A stretch of DNA of 64,000 nucleotides, from NCBI GenBank assembly GCA_965601485.1, contig OZ271846.1, forward strand, positions 558,001 to 622,000, in the 5' to 3' direction. Below are positions 43,228-52,862 of the stretch, one piece after another. A program made the translations under genes and the position numbers. This DNA is from Methylotenera_A aquatica. Its GTDB lineage: Bacteria; Pseudomonadota; Gammaproteobacteria; Burkholderiales; Methylophilaceae. The notes under the pieces were generated by a model that saw nothing but the letters and a program-made list of their open reading frames with translations, searched no databases and had not been told where the DNA came from. How positions within the stretch are numbered: the first letter of the stretch is position 1; every line of letters begins with the position of its first letter.

Positions 43228-43625
43228 TAAATAATAGTTTCAAATTGTTACGATTTTTAACGTAATGAAAAATTATTTGCATTCGAATAACCATATAAGT
43301 ACATTCTTGTTGCAGTTATTCGAACACATCATAAGTATTTAAAGTAAGCTAATCTGTGCACTAACGCACCTAAATTTAATCATCGCGCTAATAAAATCAG
43401 TTATGAATAATCTAAATATTGAGTAAAGTTCAAATGCTGTTCTTCAATTATCTTTATTATTGGTGTATTCGAAGAACCATCATTTTGGGCGAGGAGCAAC
43501 TTAAGGAAGTGCGAGCTATTAGTGATTATCAAATTGCGCTAGTGGATATGGCTTATGCGACAGGTACTTTAATGGGCTATAGCAAGTTAAGTTTTCAATA
43601 ATCTACGTTTTTTAAACCCCTCAAG
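43228..43625. other. region between rpoH and ftsX
   Basis: Holds the rpoH promoter region and one short open frame on the plus strand (43419-43601, TTG start, 60 codons) that has no recognisable domain or ribosome binding site. That frame is probably not a gene. No other structure was found. Confidence 0.4.
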
Positions 43626-44525
43626 TTACGCTTTTTTAGTAACCGGCTGCACAGAAAAATAAGCCGCAACTAAGCCAATTAAGCTGGCAATCAAAAGCAA
43701 CACCAATGGCGCTAAACTGTGATGCACCAACAATTTAAAGTCGGCCTTATAGCTAGCGGCTAACTGTGTCACAGTTTGGTTTAACAACACAATAATCAGC
43801 CAAGTGATTAGTGCGGCTAAAATTCCACCGCCTAGCCCATATAAGGCGCCCAAATATAAAAATGGACGGCGAATAAAGCTTGTGGTGGCACCAATTAATT
43901 GGCTAAGCTCAATCTCAGCCTGCTGAGTAAGCACTTGCATGCGGATAGTATTGCCGATTACCATAATGAGCGCAAAACCCAAAAGACTGGTTAATAGTAG
44001 TAACGCTTTTTGCCCCAGTTGCAATAAATAGTTAAGGCGTTTAATCCATGCGCCGTCTACTAAAACAGTTTCCACACGATCTATTTTGCTAATTTCATTT
44101 TTAAGTGATTCAATCGATTCAGCATCCAATGCTTTTGGCTCAATAAAAAAAGCATCTGGCAGAGGGTTGTTAGATAAAGAGTCCAGCAAGGATTTGTTGG
44201 CATCAACAGCTTTTAATTGGGCTAATGCCTCTTCTTTAGATACAAACACCACATTTCGAATGGCTGGGTTTTGTTTGAGTTGTGCTTCAATCTTTTTAAC
44301 TGTAGCGTCATCATGGTTTGCTTGCAAAAAAACACTTAATTTAGATTCACTTTTAATATTGCTGACCAAGCCATTTAAATTATCTAAAATAAGATAAGCC
44401 GTAGCCGGCAAGGCAAGCGTAACGCCTATACTTAAGCAAATTAAAAAGGTGCTAAGCTTATTATTTAGAAAGCGAGATAACACTAAACGCAAGGCTTGCA
44501 CATGATAGGTAAGCCACGTTTTCAT
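43626..44525 (-). CDS. ftsX: cell division protein FtsX
   Basis: A 299-residue inner-membrane protein of the FtsEX complex with a cytoplasmic N-terminus, TM1 (about 23-47), a large periplasmic loop, and three more TMs after about 170. FtsEX controls peptidoglycan amidase activation at the septum. Its ATG overlaps the ftsE stop by four bases (ATGA). The order ftsY-ftsE-ftsX-rpoH is conserved. Confidence 0.93.
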   Translation of the reverse strand: MKTWLTYHVQALRLVLSRFLNNKLSTFLICLSIGVTLALPATAYLILDNLNGLVSNIKSESKLSVFLQANHDDATVKKIEAQLKQNPAIRNVVFVSKEEALAQLKAVDANKSLLDSLSNNPLPDAFFIEPKALDAESIESLKNEISKIDRVETVLVDGAWIKRLNYLLQLGQKALLLLTSLLGFALIMVIGNTIRMQVLTQQAEIELSQLIGATTSFIRRPFLYLGALYGLGGGILAALITWLIIVLLNQTVTQLAASYKADFKLLVHHSLAPLVLLLIASLIGLVAAYFSVQPVTKKA

Positions 44526-45193
44526 ATCATTACCTCTGTCTGAATAGAAAGCCTGCCTTGGTTTAGATGCAATACTTTGTTCTCTTGGCTGGCTTGACCC
44601 AATGCGTCATGCGTGGCAATAATGACCGTAACACCCACCTGCTGAAACGCTTTAAACAATGCAACAATATCGGCGGCGTACACTTTATCCAAATTGCCAG
44701 TCGGCTCATCCGCAATTAAAATGGCGGGTTTACTCACTACCGCACGCGCAATTGCCAACCGTTGTTGTTCACCGCCAGACAAGGTAATCGGCATGCATTT
44801 TTCGCGGTTTAAAAGCCCAACTTTATCAAGGGCGGCGCGAATGCGCTTGGCAGCGTCACTGCCTGTAATGCCGTTAATCGCCAACGGTAATGCCACATTT
44901 TGAAAGCAATTACGGTCGTACAGCAATTTGTGGTCTTGAAATACCAACCCGAATTTGCGACGAATATAAGGCAAGGTAGATTCTTTTAATTTGTTTACAT
45001 TTTGATTATTGATTAACACTGTGCCGGTTGTTGGGCGCTCAATCGACGCCATTAATTTTAGCAGGGTACTTTTTCCAGCGCCAGAATGCCCTGTAACATA
45101 CACAAGTTCACCTGCTTCAATGCTAAAACTGGCTTGGCTAATGGCGTCGCCGCTGGCAGGGTAACGTTTAGTCACATTGTCAAAAACAATCAT
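44522..45193 (-). CDS. ftsE: cell division ATP-binding protein FtsE
   Basis: A 223-residue ABC ATPase: Walker A GHSGAGKST near 36, Q-loop LVFQDHKLL (FtsE-type), signature LSGGEQQRLAIARA, Walker B ILIADEPTGNLD. It pairs with FtsX. The start is 43 bases downstream of ftsY. Confidence 0.95.
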   Translation of the reverse strand: MIVFDNVTKRYPASGDAISQASFSIEAGELVYVTGHSGAGKSTLLKLMASIERPTTGTVLINNQNVNKLKESTLPYIRRKFGLVFQDHKLLYDRNCFQNVALPLAINGITGSDAAKRIRAALDKVGLLNREKCMPITLSGGEQQRLAIARAVVSKPAILIADEPTGNLDKVYAADIVALFKAFQQVGVTVIIATHDALGQASQENKVLHLNQGRLSIQTEVMI

Positions 45194-45236
45194 AATCGCA
45201 TTCTCTTAGTCAAAAAGCCTTTTAATCGACATTCAC

Positions 45237-46277
45237 TTAATCAAATAGCGCATCTACAAAAGCTTGCGCGCTAAATGGGCGCAAATCATCAATGCCTTCA
45301 CCAATGCCAATAAAGCGAATCGGTATCGGTCTTGCCTCAGCAATTGCCGCAATCACTCCGCCTTTAGCGGTGCCATCTAATTTGCTTAATACTAAACCAG
45401 TTACGCCCAAGGCATCATCGAACGCTTTAACTTGGCTAACCGCATTTTGACCAGTGTTAGCATCCAACACCAGTAAAATTTCATGCGGTGCGTTGGGCAA
45501 TGCTCTGCCAATCACACGTTGCACTTTTTTAATCTCATCCATTAAGTGCATTTGTGTGGGCAAGCGTCCAGCGGTGTCGGCAATCACAATGTCAATTTTT
45601 TTAGCAACAGCCGAATTAACCGCATCAAAAATAACCGCAGCTGGGTCTCCACCTTCTGATGCAATTACTTGCACATTATTACGCTCACCCCATACCTGCA
45701 GCTGCTCTCTTGCGGCGGCTCTAAAAGTATCGCCAGCCGCAATTAAAACACTTTTACCTTGCGATTGAAAAAGTTTGGCTAGTTTGCCAATCGTGGTGGT
45801 TTTGCCAGCACCGTTTACGCCAGCCAACATAATCACGAAAGGTTCATGGTTATTGGTTTGTAGCGGTTTTTCTAAAGGTATTAAAACCGCTAATAGCTCT
45901 GCTTTTAAGGCTTGTTTTAGTGCTGTGGTTTCTTGTAAATTTTCGCGTTTTACGTATTTTTTTAAGTTTTCTAATAATTTTGTAGTGGCCGCTACGCCAA
46001 TATCGGCCGTTAATAGAATAGTTTCTAGCTCTTCATATGTATCTGCATCAATTTTGCCGCCACCAAATAAACTATTCAGCTGCCCAGATAGCTGCTGACG
46101 CGTTTTGGCTAAACCTTGTTTTAGGCGTTGTGCAAAACTCAGATCCGTTTCTTTTGGTTTTCTTTCAAAAATTTCTGGCTTTGCATCATTTGTTGCAGGT
46201 GTTGCAATATCAGGTACCGCAACAGTATCTAATTTACTTTCAGTGAGTTCAGGCTTTTTCTTAAAAATATTAAACAT
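45237..46277 (-). CDS. ftsY: signal recognition particle receptor FtsY
   Basis: A 346-residue SRP GTPase with a charged N-terminal A region (about 1-45), then the NG domain: G1 GVNGAGKTTTIGKLA, DTAGRLP, SKLDGTAKGG. It targets ribosome-SRP complexes to the membrane. I choose the ATG at 46277 (MFNIFKKK, the usual FtsY opening) over an ATG 12 bases upstream. Confidence 0.95.
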   Translation of the reverse strand: MFNIFKKKPELTESKLDTVAVPDIATPATNDAKPEIFERKPKETDLSFAQRLKQGLAKTRQQLSGQLNSLFGGGKIDADTYEELETILLTADIGVAATTKLLENLKKYVKRENLQETTALKQALKAELLAVLIPLEKPLQTNNHEPFVIMLAGVNGAGKTTTIGKLAKLFQSQGKSVLIAAGDTFRAAAREQLQVWGERNNVQVIASEGGDPAAVIFDAVNSAVAKKIDIVIADTAGRLPTQMHLMDEIKKVQRVIGRALPNAPHEILLVLDANTGQNAVSQVKAFDDALGVTGLVLSKLDGTAKGGVIAAIAEARPIPIRFIGIGEGIDDLRPFSAQAFVDALFD

Positions 46278-46467
46278 AGCGCACTTCATAATAACAATTA
46301 ATTCTTATTTTAGTCGTAAAATCAACTGCATGCTATTAAGCATTAACCGTATTATTAGATTAGTATTAAACAGGTGCGCAATTAACAGAGCGTAGGAACT
46401 AAACTAATTTAAACTGTGTCATTTATATGCTTACAATACGCCATTTTTAATAATAGAAAGAGTTGTT

Positions 46468-47856
46468 GTGCAGATAAAACTTAAAAATAGTTACATTCAA
46501 ATTGCTACGCTGTTATTAGCGCTTGCACCAGTGTTAGGCCAAGCGGCTATTCAAGAATTTAAACTGAGCAATGGTATGAAGGTAATTGTGCAAGAAGATC
46601 ATCGTGCACCAGTGGTGGTTTCGCAAGTGTGGTACCGCGCGGGTAGTTTGGATGAAGTAAACGGTAAAACAGGCGTGGCTCATGTGTTAGAACACATGAT
46701 GTTTAAAGGCACTAAGAGTGTTGCAGCAGGCCAATTTTCACGCCTGGTGGCGGCCGCTGGCGGTAAAGAAAACGCATTTACGGGCACCGATTACACATGT
46801 TACTTTCAGCAATTAGAGAAATCACATTTGCCTTTATCTATGAAGTTAGAAGCTGATCGTATGCAGAATCTAGTGATTACCGATGCTGAATTCGCAAAAG
46901 AAATTAAAGTGGTCATGGAAGAGCGCCGCTGGCGTACCGAAGATAAGCCGCAATCCAAAGTGAATGAGCAGTTTCAAGCCACCACTTTTAATGCACATCC
47001 TTATGGCAGGCCTGTTGTTGGTTACATGAACGATTTAGAAAATATGACGGCAGCAGATGCGCGCGAATGGTATAAAAATTGGTATGCACCCAACAATGCC
47101 ACATTGGTGGTGGTGGGCGACGTTAAAACGCAAGACGTTTTAAAACTGGCAAAACACTATTTTGGCCCATTAAAATCGAAAGTATTGCCAGCTAGAAAAC
47201 CACAAACAGAGCCTGCACAAATCGGTGAGCGCCGCGTGGTGGTTAAAGCGCCGGGTAAGTTGCCATACTTAGTGATGGGTTTTCATGCCCCTACGTTATT
47301 GCCTAAAGCGACAACACCAGAACAAGAATGGGAGCCGTATGCGCTAGATGTCTTGTCTGGTGTATTAAGCGGCAACGATTCGGCTCGCTTAAATCAAAAA
47401 CTAGTGCGCGAAAACTCAATTGCGTTGGATGTTGGCGCTGGCTACGATAGCACATCGCGTGGCCGCCAGGCTTTGTTTGAGTTGGTTGGCACACCAGCCG
47501 AAGGTAAAACAGTAGCGGAGCTAGAGACCGCTTTAATCGCACAAATTGATCTGATTAAATCGGGTGGCGTGACGCAAACTGAGCTAGATAGAGTGAAGGC
47601 CGCGGTGATTGCAGCCGATGTCTATCAGCGCGATTCGATGTTTTACCAAGGCATGCAAATCGGTCAGCTTGAAACCATGGGCTACAGCTGGCGCTTGCTG
47701 GAAGAGTACCCAGAACGCTTAAAAGCGATTACTTCTGAACAAGTGCAAGAGGTGGCTAAAAAATATTTGGTAAAAGATAACATGACGATTGCAACCTTGG
47801 ATCCGCAGCCTATAGACCCAAATGCCAAACCACAAGGTAAGCCACATTCGCGTTAA
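46468..47856 (+). CDS. M16 zinc peptidase, active subunit
   Basis: A 462-residue exported peptidase with a signal peptide (about 1-26, ending GQA). Zinc motif HVLEHMMFKGT (HxxEH, residues about 73-77) and the distal Glu in a KEIKVVMEERRWRTED segment make it catalytically competent. It starts at GTG 46468 behind AGAAAGAG. It is paired with a related gene lacking the zinc motif, so the two likely form a periplasmic heterodimer like mitochondrial processing peptidase. PqqF-type enzymes are in the same superfamily. Confidence 0.9.
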   Translation: MQIKLKNSYIQIATLLLALAPVLGQAAIQEFKLSNGMKVIVQEDHRAPVVVSQVWYRAGSLDEVNGKTGVAHVLEHMMFKGTKSVAAGQFSRLVAAAGGKENAFTGTDYTCYFQQLEKSHLPLSMKLEADRMQNLVITDAEFAKEIKVVMEERRWRTEDKPQSKVNEQFQATTFNAHPYGRPVVGYMNDLENMTAADAREWYKNWYAPNNATLVVVGDVKTQDVLKLAKHYFGPLKSKVLPARKPQTEPAQIGERRVVVKAPGKLPYLVMGFHAPTLLPKATTPEQEWEPYALDVLSGVLSGNDSARLNQKLVRENSIALDVGAGYDSTSRGRQALFELVGTPAEGKTVAELETALIAQIDLIKSGGVTQTELDRVKAAVIAADVYQRDSMFYQGMQIGQLETMGYSWRLLEEYPERLKAITSEQVQEVAKKYLVKDNMTIATLDPQPIDPNAKPQGKPHSR

Positions 47857-48007
47857 TTTAAAAATGCAAATATTATTGTCACACATCGTTGCGCTACACC
47901 CTTTTTTACTAATTTTACACGGCGGTAATGTGCGCCTAGTCTGACTTTAAACTTTGCATTTTTCAACATAAGTTTTAAAAATTAAGCGTTCAATTAAAGG
48001 TTTTACA

Positions 48008-49306
48008 ATGAAAAAAATCCAATTTTTAATCATACTAGTCAGTAGCTTAGTTGCTCTATGCGCAAACGCCGCCGTTAAAATCCAGCATTGGCAAACCAGC
48101 TCTGGTAGCCAAGTTTATTTTGTAGAAAATCATGATTTGCCGATTTTAGACATCAGTGTGAATTTTCCTGCAGGTAGTTCGCGCGATACTAAGCAGACTT
48201 CTGGCGTGGCGGGGGTGACCAAATATCTGATGACATTGGGCGCTGATGGCATGAATGAGGAGGCGATTACCAATCAATTTGCGGATATTGGCGCTATTTT
48301 AGGTGGTGAGCTGGACTTGGATAGGGCGGCTTTTAAATTGCGCACCTTAACCAGCGAGCAAGCAAAAGCACTGACGGTTTTTAATAAAATATTGCACAAG
48401 CCTGATTTTCCGCAAACCATTTTAGAGCGTGAAAAAACGCGTATTGTGGCCGGCTTGCAAGAAGCGGCAACCCAGCCAGAAAGCATTTCAAACAAAGCTT
48501 TTATGAAGGCAATGTATGGTGAACACCCTTACAGCTTAGATGAAAGTGGTGAAATCGAAACGATTAACGCCATGAAGCTTGAAGATTTAGTGGCGTTTTA
48601 TCAGAAGTATTACACGGCTAAAAGTGCCGTGATTGCGTTGATTGGCGATATGACAGAAACGCAAGCGCGCACGATTGCAGAGGATGTATCCAAAGGCTTA
48701 CCCCAAGGGGTCGCTATATCAAAAATGGCACCAGTAAGCTTGCCGCAAGCGCCCAATATTCAGAATATTGCACACCCAGCTAGTCAAGCGCATATTTTGT
48801 TGGGCTACCCAGGAATTAAGCGTGGCGATGCCGATTACTTTCCGCTTTATGTCGGAAACTATATTTTAGGTGGCGGCGGTTTTGTCTCGCGCTTAACCGA
48901 AGAAGTGCGCGAAAAACGCGGTTTAGTTTACAGCGTATACAGCTATTTTATGCCCATGGGCGAGTTGGGTCCTTTTCAAATTGGTTTGCAAACTAAAAAA
49001 GAGCAAGCTGGGGATGCCTTAAAAGTGGTGAACGCAACAATTGCCAAATTTATGCAAAACGGTGTGACAGAAAAAGAGCTAAAAGCAGCCAAATCTAACA
49101 TTATTGGCGGCTTTCCAATGCGTATTGATAGCAATAATAAAATCTTGGATTACCTCAGTATTATTGGCTTTTACCAATTACCGATGACTTATTTAGATGA
49201 CTTTAACAAGGAAGTCGCCAAAGTGAGTACTGCACAAATTAAGGATGCGTTTAATCGTCGTGTTAAACCCGCTAATTTTGTTGCCGTAACAGTAGGCGCT
49301 GACTAA
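48008..49306 (+). CDS. M16 peptidase-like, non-catalytic subunit
   Basis: A 432-residue exported protein (signal peptide about 1-21, ending ANA). At the place of HxxEH it reads GVTKYLMTLGA, so zinc cannot bind, while the C-terminal GGGGFVSRLTEEVREKRGLVYSVYS carries the Arg/Tyr motif of M16 chaperone-like subunits. Substrate handling for the upstream active subunit is the likely role. A terminator follows at 49326-49362. Confidence 0.88.
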   Translation: MKKIQFLIILVSSLVALCANAAVKIQHWQTSSGSQVYFVENHDLPILDISVNFPAGSSRDTKQTSGVAGVTKYLMTLGADGMNEEAITNQFADIGAILGGELDLDRAAFKLRTLTSEQAKALTVFNKILHKPDFPQTILEREKTRIVAGLQEAATQPESISNKAFMKAMYGEHPYSLDESGEIETINAMKLEDLVAFYQKYYTAKSAVIALIGDMTETQARTIAEDVSKGLPQGVAISKMAPVSLPQAPNIQNIAHPASQAHILLGYPGIKRGDADYFPLYVGNYILGGGGFVSRLTEEVREKRGLVYSVYSYFMPMGELGPFQIGLQTKKEQAGDALKVVNATIAKFMQNGVTEKELKAAKSNIIGGFPMRIDSNNKILDYLSIIGFYQLPMTYLDDFNKEVAKVSTAQIKDAFNRRVKPANFVAVTVGAD

Positions 49307-49325
49307 TCAATTAGTTAAATAGGTT

Positions 49326-49362
49326 AAAATAAGGCTTTGCAACATTTGCAAAGCCTTATTTT
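49326..49362 (+). terminator. terminator after M16 pair, overlapping rsmD start
   Basis: AAAATAAGGCTTTGC and its exact complement pair around a 7-nt loop, ending in TTTT. The 3' arm overlaps the candidate TTG start of rsmD. Confidence 0.8.
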
Positions 49363-49936
49363 GTCTAAACCACTAAGCTCTAAAGCCTCAAAAACCAACC
49401 AAGTCCGTATCAATGCTGGGGTATGGCGAAGCCGTTTGCTAAAGTTTCCCGATGTTGAAGGTTTACGCCCAACGCCAGAGCGTGTGCGTCAAACCGTTTT
49501 TAATTGGCTCGGCCAGGATTTAACGGGTAAAACTTGTTTGGATTTATTTGCCGGTACGGGCGCCTTTGGCTTTGAAGCACTATCGCGCAACGCCAAAAAT
49601 GTTGTCATGGTAGAAAACTCAGTTTTAGCTTATCAATCGTTGATGCAAAATCAGCAGTTGCTAGATGCTAAGAATTCTCATATTTTACGACAAGATGTTC
49701 TAGCTTTTTTAAGCCAGAATACTCAACTATTTGATGTGGTTTTTTGCGATCCGCCTTATCATAAAGCTTGGCTGGAAAAAATATTACCCTCATTAAATCA
49801 GCATCTAAGCCCAAGTGGCTTGTTGTATATTGAAGCTGAATTTTCGCTTGAATTAAGAGATCTGTTGAGTGGCTGGCAACTTGTTAAACAAAATAAAGCA
49901 GGCAACGTTTATTATCATTTGCTAAAATCGGTGTAA
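49361..49936 (+). CDS. rsmD: 16S rRNA (guanine966-N2)-methyltransferase
   Basis: A SAM-dependent enzyme that methylates G966 in the 30S subunit. The frame has RINAGVWRSRLL, LRPTPERVRQTVFNWL, motif I LDLFAGTGAFGFEA and catalytic DPPYHK. No ATG is available near the N-terminus. Candidate starts are TTG at 49361 (191 residues) or TTG at 49337 inside the preceding hairpin; I use the former. Neither has a strong ribosome binding site. It is upstream of coaD, the common order. Confidence 0.9.
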   Translation: MSKPLSSKASKTNQVRINAGVWRSRLLKFPDVEGLRPTPERVRQTVFNWLGQDLTGKTCLDLFAGTGAFGFEALSRNAKNVVMVENSVLAYQSLMQNQQLLDAKNSHILRQDVLAFLSQNTQLFDVVFCDPPYHKAWLEKILPSLNQHLSPSGLLYIEAEFSLELRDLLSGWQLVKQNKAGNVYYHLLKSV

Positions 49937-50066
49937 GCGTTTTGCAAAAGTCCCAGTCAAGGATGAGGTGCATGGCGCGCGGAGCGGAAAAACCGGAATG
50001 CATAAGGAACACATTAGGTTTTCGAGCGCTGCATAACGTGAAATTTGCCTAAAATAGGAGCTTTTA

Positions 50067-50558
50067 GTGAGCAAAAACCGCATTGCCGTTTACCCTGGCA
50101 CTTTTGATCCCATCACCTTGGGGCATGAAGACATCGTGCGTAGAGCCGCTTATCTATTTGATGAATTGATTGTCGCAGTTGCTGGTAGCACCAATAAAAA
50201 CACCATATTTAGCTTAGAAGAGCGCGTTGAATTGGCGAAAAGTGGGTTTAAAAAAAATAGCAATATTAAGGTGATGGGTTTTAGTGGTTTGTTGATGCAG
50301 TTTGTACAAGACCAAGGTGCGCAAATGGTGATTCGCGGTTTACGTGCAGCCTCAGATTTTGAATACGAGTTTCAACTTGCTGGCATGAATCGCAAGTTAT
50401 ATCCAAAATTAGAAACCTTATTTTTAACCCCAGCTGAACAATATATGTTTGTTTCCAGTAGCATGGTGCGAGAAGTGGCAAGGCTAGGAGGGGATGTGCA
50501 TCCATTTGTGTCATCTACTGTTGAAGATGCCATTATTGAAAAGCTTAACCAAGCATAA
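50067..50558 (+). CDS. coaD: phosphopantetheine adenylyltransferase
   Basis: A 163-residue nucleotidyltransferase of coenzyme A synthesis. YPGTFDPITLGHEDI contains the TxGH motif, and MFVSSSMVREVARLGGDV the SSTxxR-like motif. The GTG at 50067 is preceded by AGGAG. It is followed five bases later by the ferredoxin gene. Confidence 0.96.
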   Translation: MSKNRIAVYPGTFDPITLGHEDIVRRAAYLFDELIVAVAGSTNKNTIFSLEERVELAKSGFKKNSNIKVMGFSGLLMQFVQDQGAQMVIRGLRAASDFEYEFQLAGMNRKLYPKLETLFLTPAEQYMFVSSSMVREVARLGGDVHPFVSSTVEDAIIEKLNQA

Positions 50559-50563
50559 TATTT

Positions 50564-50821
50564 ATGGCACTTTTTATTACCGATGAATGCATTAACTGCG
50601 ACGTGTGCGAGCCAGAATGTCCCAATGAGGCTATTTATCAGGGCCATGAAATTTACGAAATTAACCCAAATTTATGCACAGAATGTGTAGGGCATTTTGA
50701 TAAACCGCAATGCGTGGTGGTTTGCCCTATTGATTGCATACCTCTAAACCCTGATATGGTTGAAACGCAGGAACAATTACTGGAAAAGTATTACCGTATC
50801 ATGCAGATAAAAGCTGCTTAA
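50564..50821 (+). CDS. YfhL-family 2[4Fe-4S] ferredoxin
   Basis: An 85-residue dicluster ferredoxin: CINCDVCEPECP for the first cluster and C-TEC-8 residues-C-VVVCP for the second, with the insertion between cysteines typical of YfhL/Alvin-type ferredoxins. It is a low-potential electron carrier. Location after coaD is conserved in betaproteobacteria. Confidence 0.93.
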   Translation: MALFITDECINCDVCEPECPNEAIYQGHEIYEINPNLCTECVGHFDKPQCVVVCPIDCIPLNPDMVETQEQLLEKYYRIMQIKAA

Positions 50822-50857
50822 AATAATGGACGAAAATTTAATCTCGGAGAATCTAGT

Positions 50858-51259
50858 ATGAGAATTCTGCACACCATGTTGCGTGTTTGCAATTTAGAGC
50901 AGTCTATTCACTTTTACACCACAGTGCTTGGCATGAAGCTAATTCGCCAACACGATTACCCAGACGGTGAATTTACGCTGGCATTTGTGGGCTATGGCAA
51001 TGAATACAATAATAGCGTGCTTGAATTAACCTACAACTATGGCAAAACCAGCTATGAAATGGGTGGCGCCTATGGTCATATGGCGATTGAAGTGGATGAT
51101 GCCTACAAGGCATGCGAAGCGGTTAAAGCAGCTGGTGGCAAAGTGATTCGTGAAGCGGGTCCTATGAAGCATGGCACCATTATTATTGCGTTTATTGAAG
51201 ATCCTGATGGCTATAAGATTGAGTTTATTCAAAAAGGAACTATTGAGTATCCAAGATAG
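50858..51259 (+). CDS. gloA: lactoylglutathione lyase (glyoxalase I)
   Basis: A 133-residue Ni/Zn glyoxalase that turns the methylglyoxal-glutathione hemithioacetal into S-lactoylglutathione. Metal ligands are visible in order: His5 (ILHTMLRV), Glu56-region (VLELTYN), His74-region (YGHMAIEV) and Glu122-region (YKIEFIQ). Length and start are typical. Confidence 0.95.
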   Translation: MRILHTMLRVCNLEQSIHFYTTVLGMKLIRQHDYPDGEFTLAFVGYGNEYNNSVLELTYNYGKTSYEMGGAYGHMAIEVDDAYKACEAVKAAGGKVIREAGPMKHGTIIIAFIEDPDGYKIEFIQKGTIEYPR

Positions 51260-51272
51260 AGAATATCCAAAA

Positions 51273-51530
51273 ATGGTAGGCAACCAGCAACAACTTAGTA
51301 TCGCCATACAGATCGCGCTGGATGGCGATTGGGAAAAGTCGCATCAGATTGCGCAGGTTTTGACCGATTCTAGCGCTAATTGGTTACACGCTGTTTTGCA
51401 TAAAATTGAAGGTGACAAGTTCAATAGCCAACATTGGTATGCCAAAACGAATTACAAAAAGTTTGAAGATTTTAGTGATGCAAACGCGGAGTTGAATGCA
51501 ATTAAAGAGAGCCTAATAGATGCGGCCTGA
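51273..51530 (+). CDS. small conserved hypothetical protein
   Basis: Eighty-five residues from the ATG at 51273. The pattern GDWEKSHQIAQ...ANWLHAVLHKIEGDKFNSQHWYAKT looks like a conserved helical family in proteobacteria in which a WxHAxLHxxEGDxxNxxxWY core recurs. Function is unknown. It follows gloA by 13 bases and is probably co-transcribed. Confidence 0.7.
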   Translation: MVGNQQQLSIAIQIALDGDWEKSHQIAQVLTDSSANWLHAVLHKIEGDKFNSQHWYAKTNYKKFEDFSDANAELNAIKESLIDAA

Positions 51531-51629
51531 TTCTGCCAATCCACGAGACTTTGTTTAATCTTAACTAGTTAAATTTTAATGGCTTGCTTTCTATTCAATG
51601 GAAACAAGCTATGTTTTTGCGCATCAATC

Positions 51630-52757
51630 TTAGTCAAAAAATCCTTTTACTTTATCAACCCAGCTTTTATTACGCGGGCTATGTTTGCCCGAATCCGCTT
51701 GAGTACTTATTTCAAATTCACGCAATAAATCTTTTTGCTTTTCAGTTAATTTAACTGGCGTTTCAACCACCAAATGCACCATTAAATCGCCATTTTCAGA
51801 TTGGCGTAGTGGTTTAATACCTTTGCCTTTTAATCTAAATACACCGCCTGTTTGCGTTTCGGCAGGTATCTTCATTTTGGCAGAACCGCCTAAAGTAGGC
51901 ACCTCAATTTCGCCACCCAATGCCGCCGTGCTAAAGCTAATTGGCATTTCGCAATGTAAATTGCCGCCATCACGCTGGAATATCTCATGCTGTTTTAAAT
52001 GCACCACTACATATAAGTCGCCTGTTGGGCCACCGTTTACGCCTGCCTCACCTTCACCACTTAAACGAATACGGTCGCCTTCATCTACACCTGCCGGAAT
52101 CTTAACCGATAAGGTTTTATTGATTTTTTCACGTCCGGCACCATGACAAGTAACGCATTTGTCATCTTCTTTAATAACTTTGCCGCTACCATGACATTTT
52201 GGACAGGTTTGCTGAACAGAGAAAAAGCCTTGTTGCATGCGTACTTGGCCATGACCAGCGCAAGTAGCACATGTAATCGGTGATTTTCCTGTTTTAGCGC
52301 CAGTGCCTTTACAGGTTTCGCATGCCGCTTGCACAGGAATACGTATCTTGGTTTCAGTGCCCTTTGCAGCGTCTTCCAAGCTGATTTCCATGTTGTAACG
52401 TAAATCGGCGCCGCGATAAACATTGTTCCGCTGACCACCTTGTCGACCACCACCAAAAATATCACCAAAGATATCACCAAACGCATCACCAAAACCAGCG
52501 CCACCAAAGCCGCCAGCACCTGCTCCTTGTTCTACGCCTGCATGGCCGTATTGATCATAGGCCGCACGTTTTTGGTCATCCGACAACATCTCGTAGGCTT
52601 CTTTTGCCTCTTTAAATTGTTCTTCTGCTTTCGGGTTATCTGGATTGCGGTCAGGGTGGTACTTCATCGCCAGTTTGCGATAAGACTTCTTGATTTCTTC
52701 TTCAGAAGCGTCTTTGTTTACGCCCAATACTTCGTAATAATCTTTTTTGGTTGCCAT
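51630..52757 (-). CDS. dnaJ: chaperone DnaJ
   Basis: A 375-residue Hsp40: J-domain with HPD (KYHPDRNPD), a Gly-rich linker (about 75-105), four CxxCxGxG-type zinc repeats (CETCKGTGA, CATCAGHGQ, CPKCHGSGK, CVTCHGAGR) and C-terminal client-binding domains. It is last in the grpE-dnaK-dnaJ set; a hairpin between dnaK and dnaJ should limit readthrough. Confidence 0.97.
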   Translation of the reverse strand: MATKKDYYEVLGVNKDASEEEIKKSYRKLAMKYHPDRNPDNPKAEEQFKEAKEAYEMLSDDQKRAAYDQYGHAGVEQGAGAGGFGGAGFGDAFGDIFGDIFGGGRQGGQRNNVYRGADLRYNMEISLEDAAKGTETKIRIPVQAACETCKGTGAKTGKSPITCATCAGHGQVRMQQGFFSVQQTCPKCHGSGKVIKEDDKCVTCHGAGREKINKTLSVKIPAGVDEGDRIRLSGEGEAGVNGGPTGDLYVVVHLKQHEIFQRDGGNLHCEMPISFSTAALGGEIEVPTLGGSAKMKIPAETQTGGVFRLKGKGIKPLRQSENGDLMVHLVVETPVKLTEKQKDLLREFEISTQADSGKHSPRNKSWVDKVKGFFD

Positions 52758-52809
52758 GTCTAATATCTAATCTATTTGAACAGTGATTAATGATTAATTA
52801 ATAATGAAA

Positions 52810-52842
52810 AATCGTTAGCATCATTTCAGGACGCTAACGATT
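52810..52842 (-). terminator. hairpin between dnaK and dnaJ
   Basis: AATCGTTAGC and GCTAACGATT form a 10-bp stem around a 13-nt loop followed on the minus strand by TTT. It would attenuate dnaK transcripts before dnaJ. Confidence 0.65.
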
Positions 52843-52862
52843 ATCGAAAACAAAATTAAAAC

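Noticed and set aside
43419..43601. 60-codon plus-strand frame between rpoH and ftsX
   Set aside because: TTG start without ribosome binding site, no recognisable motif, in a region whose relatives are noncoding. Kept only as a note in the intergenic entry.
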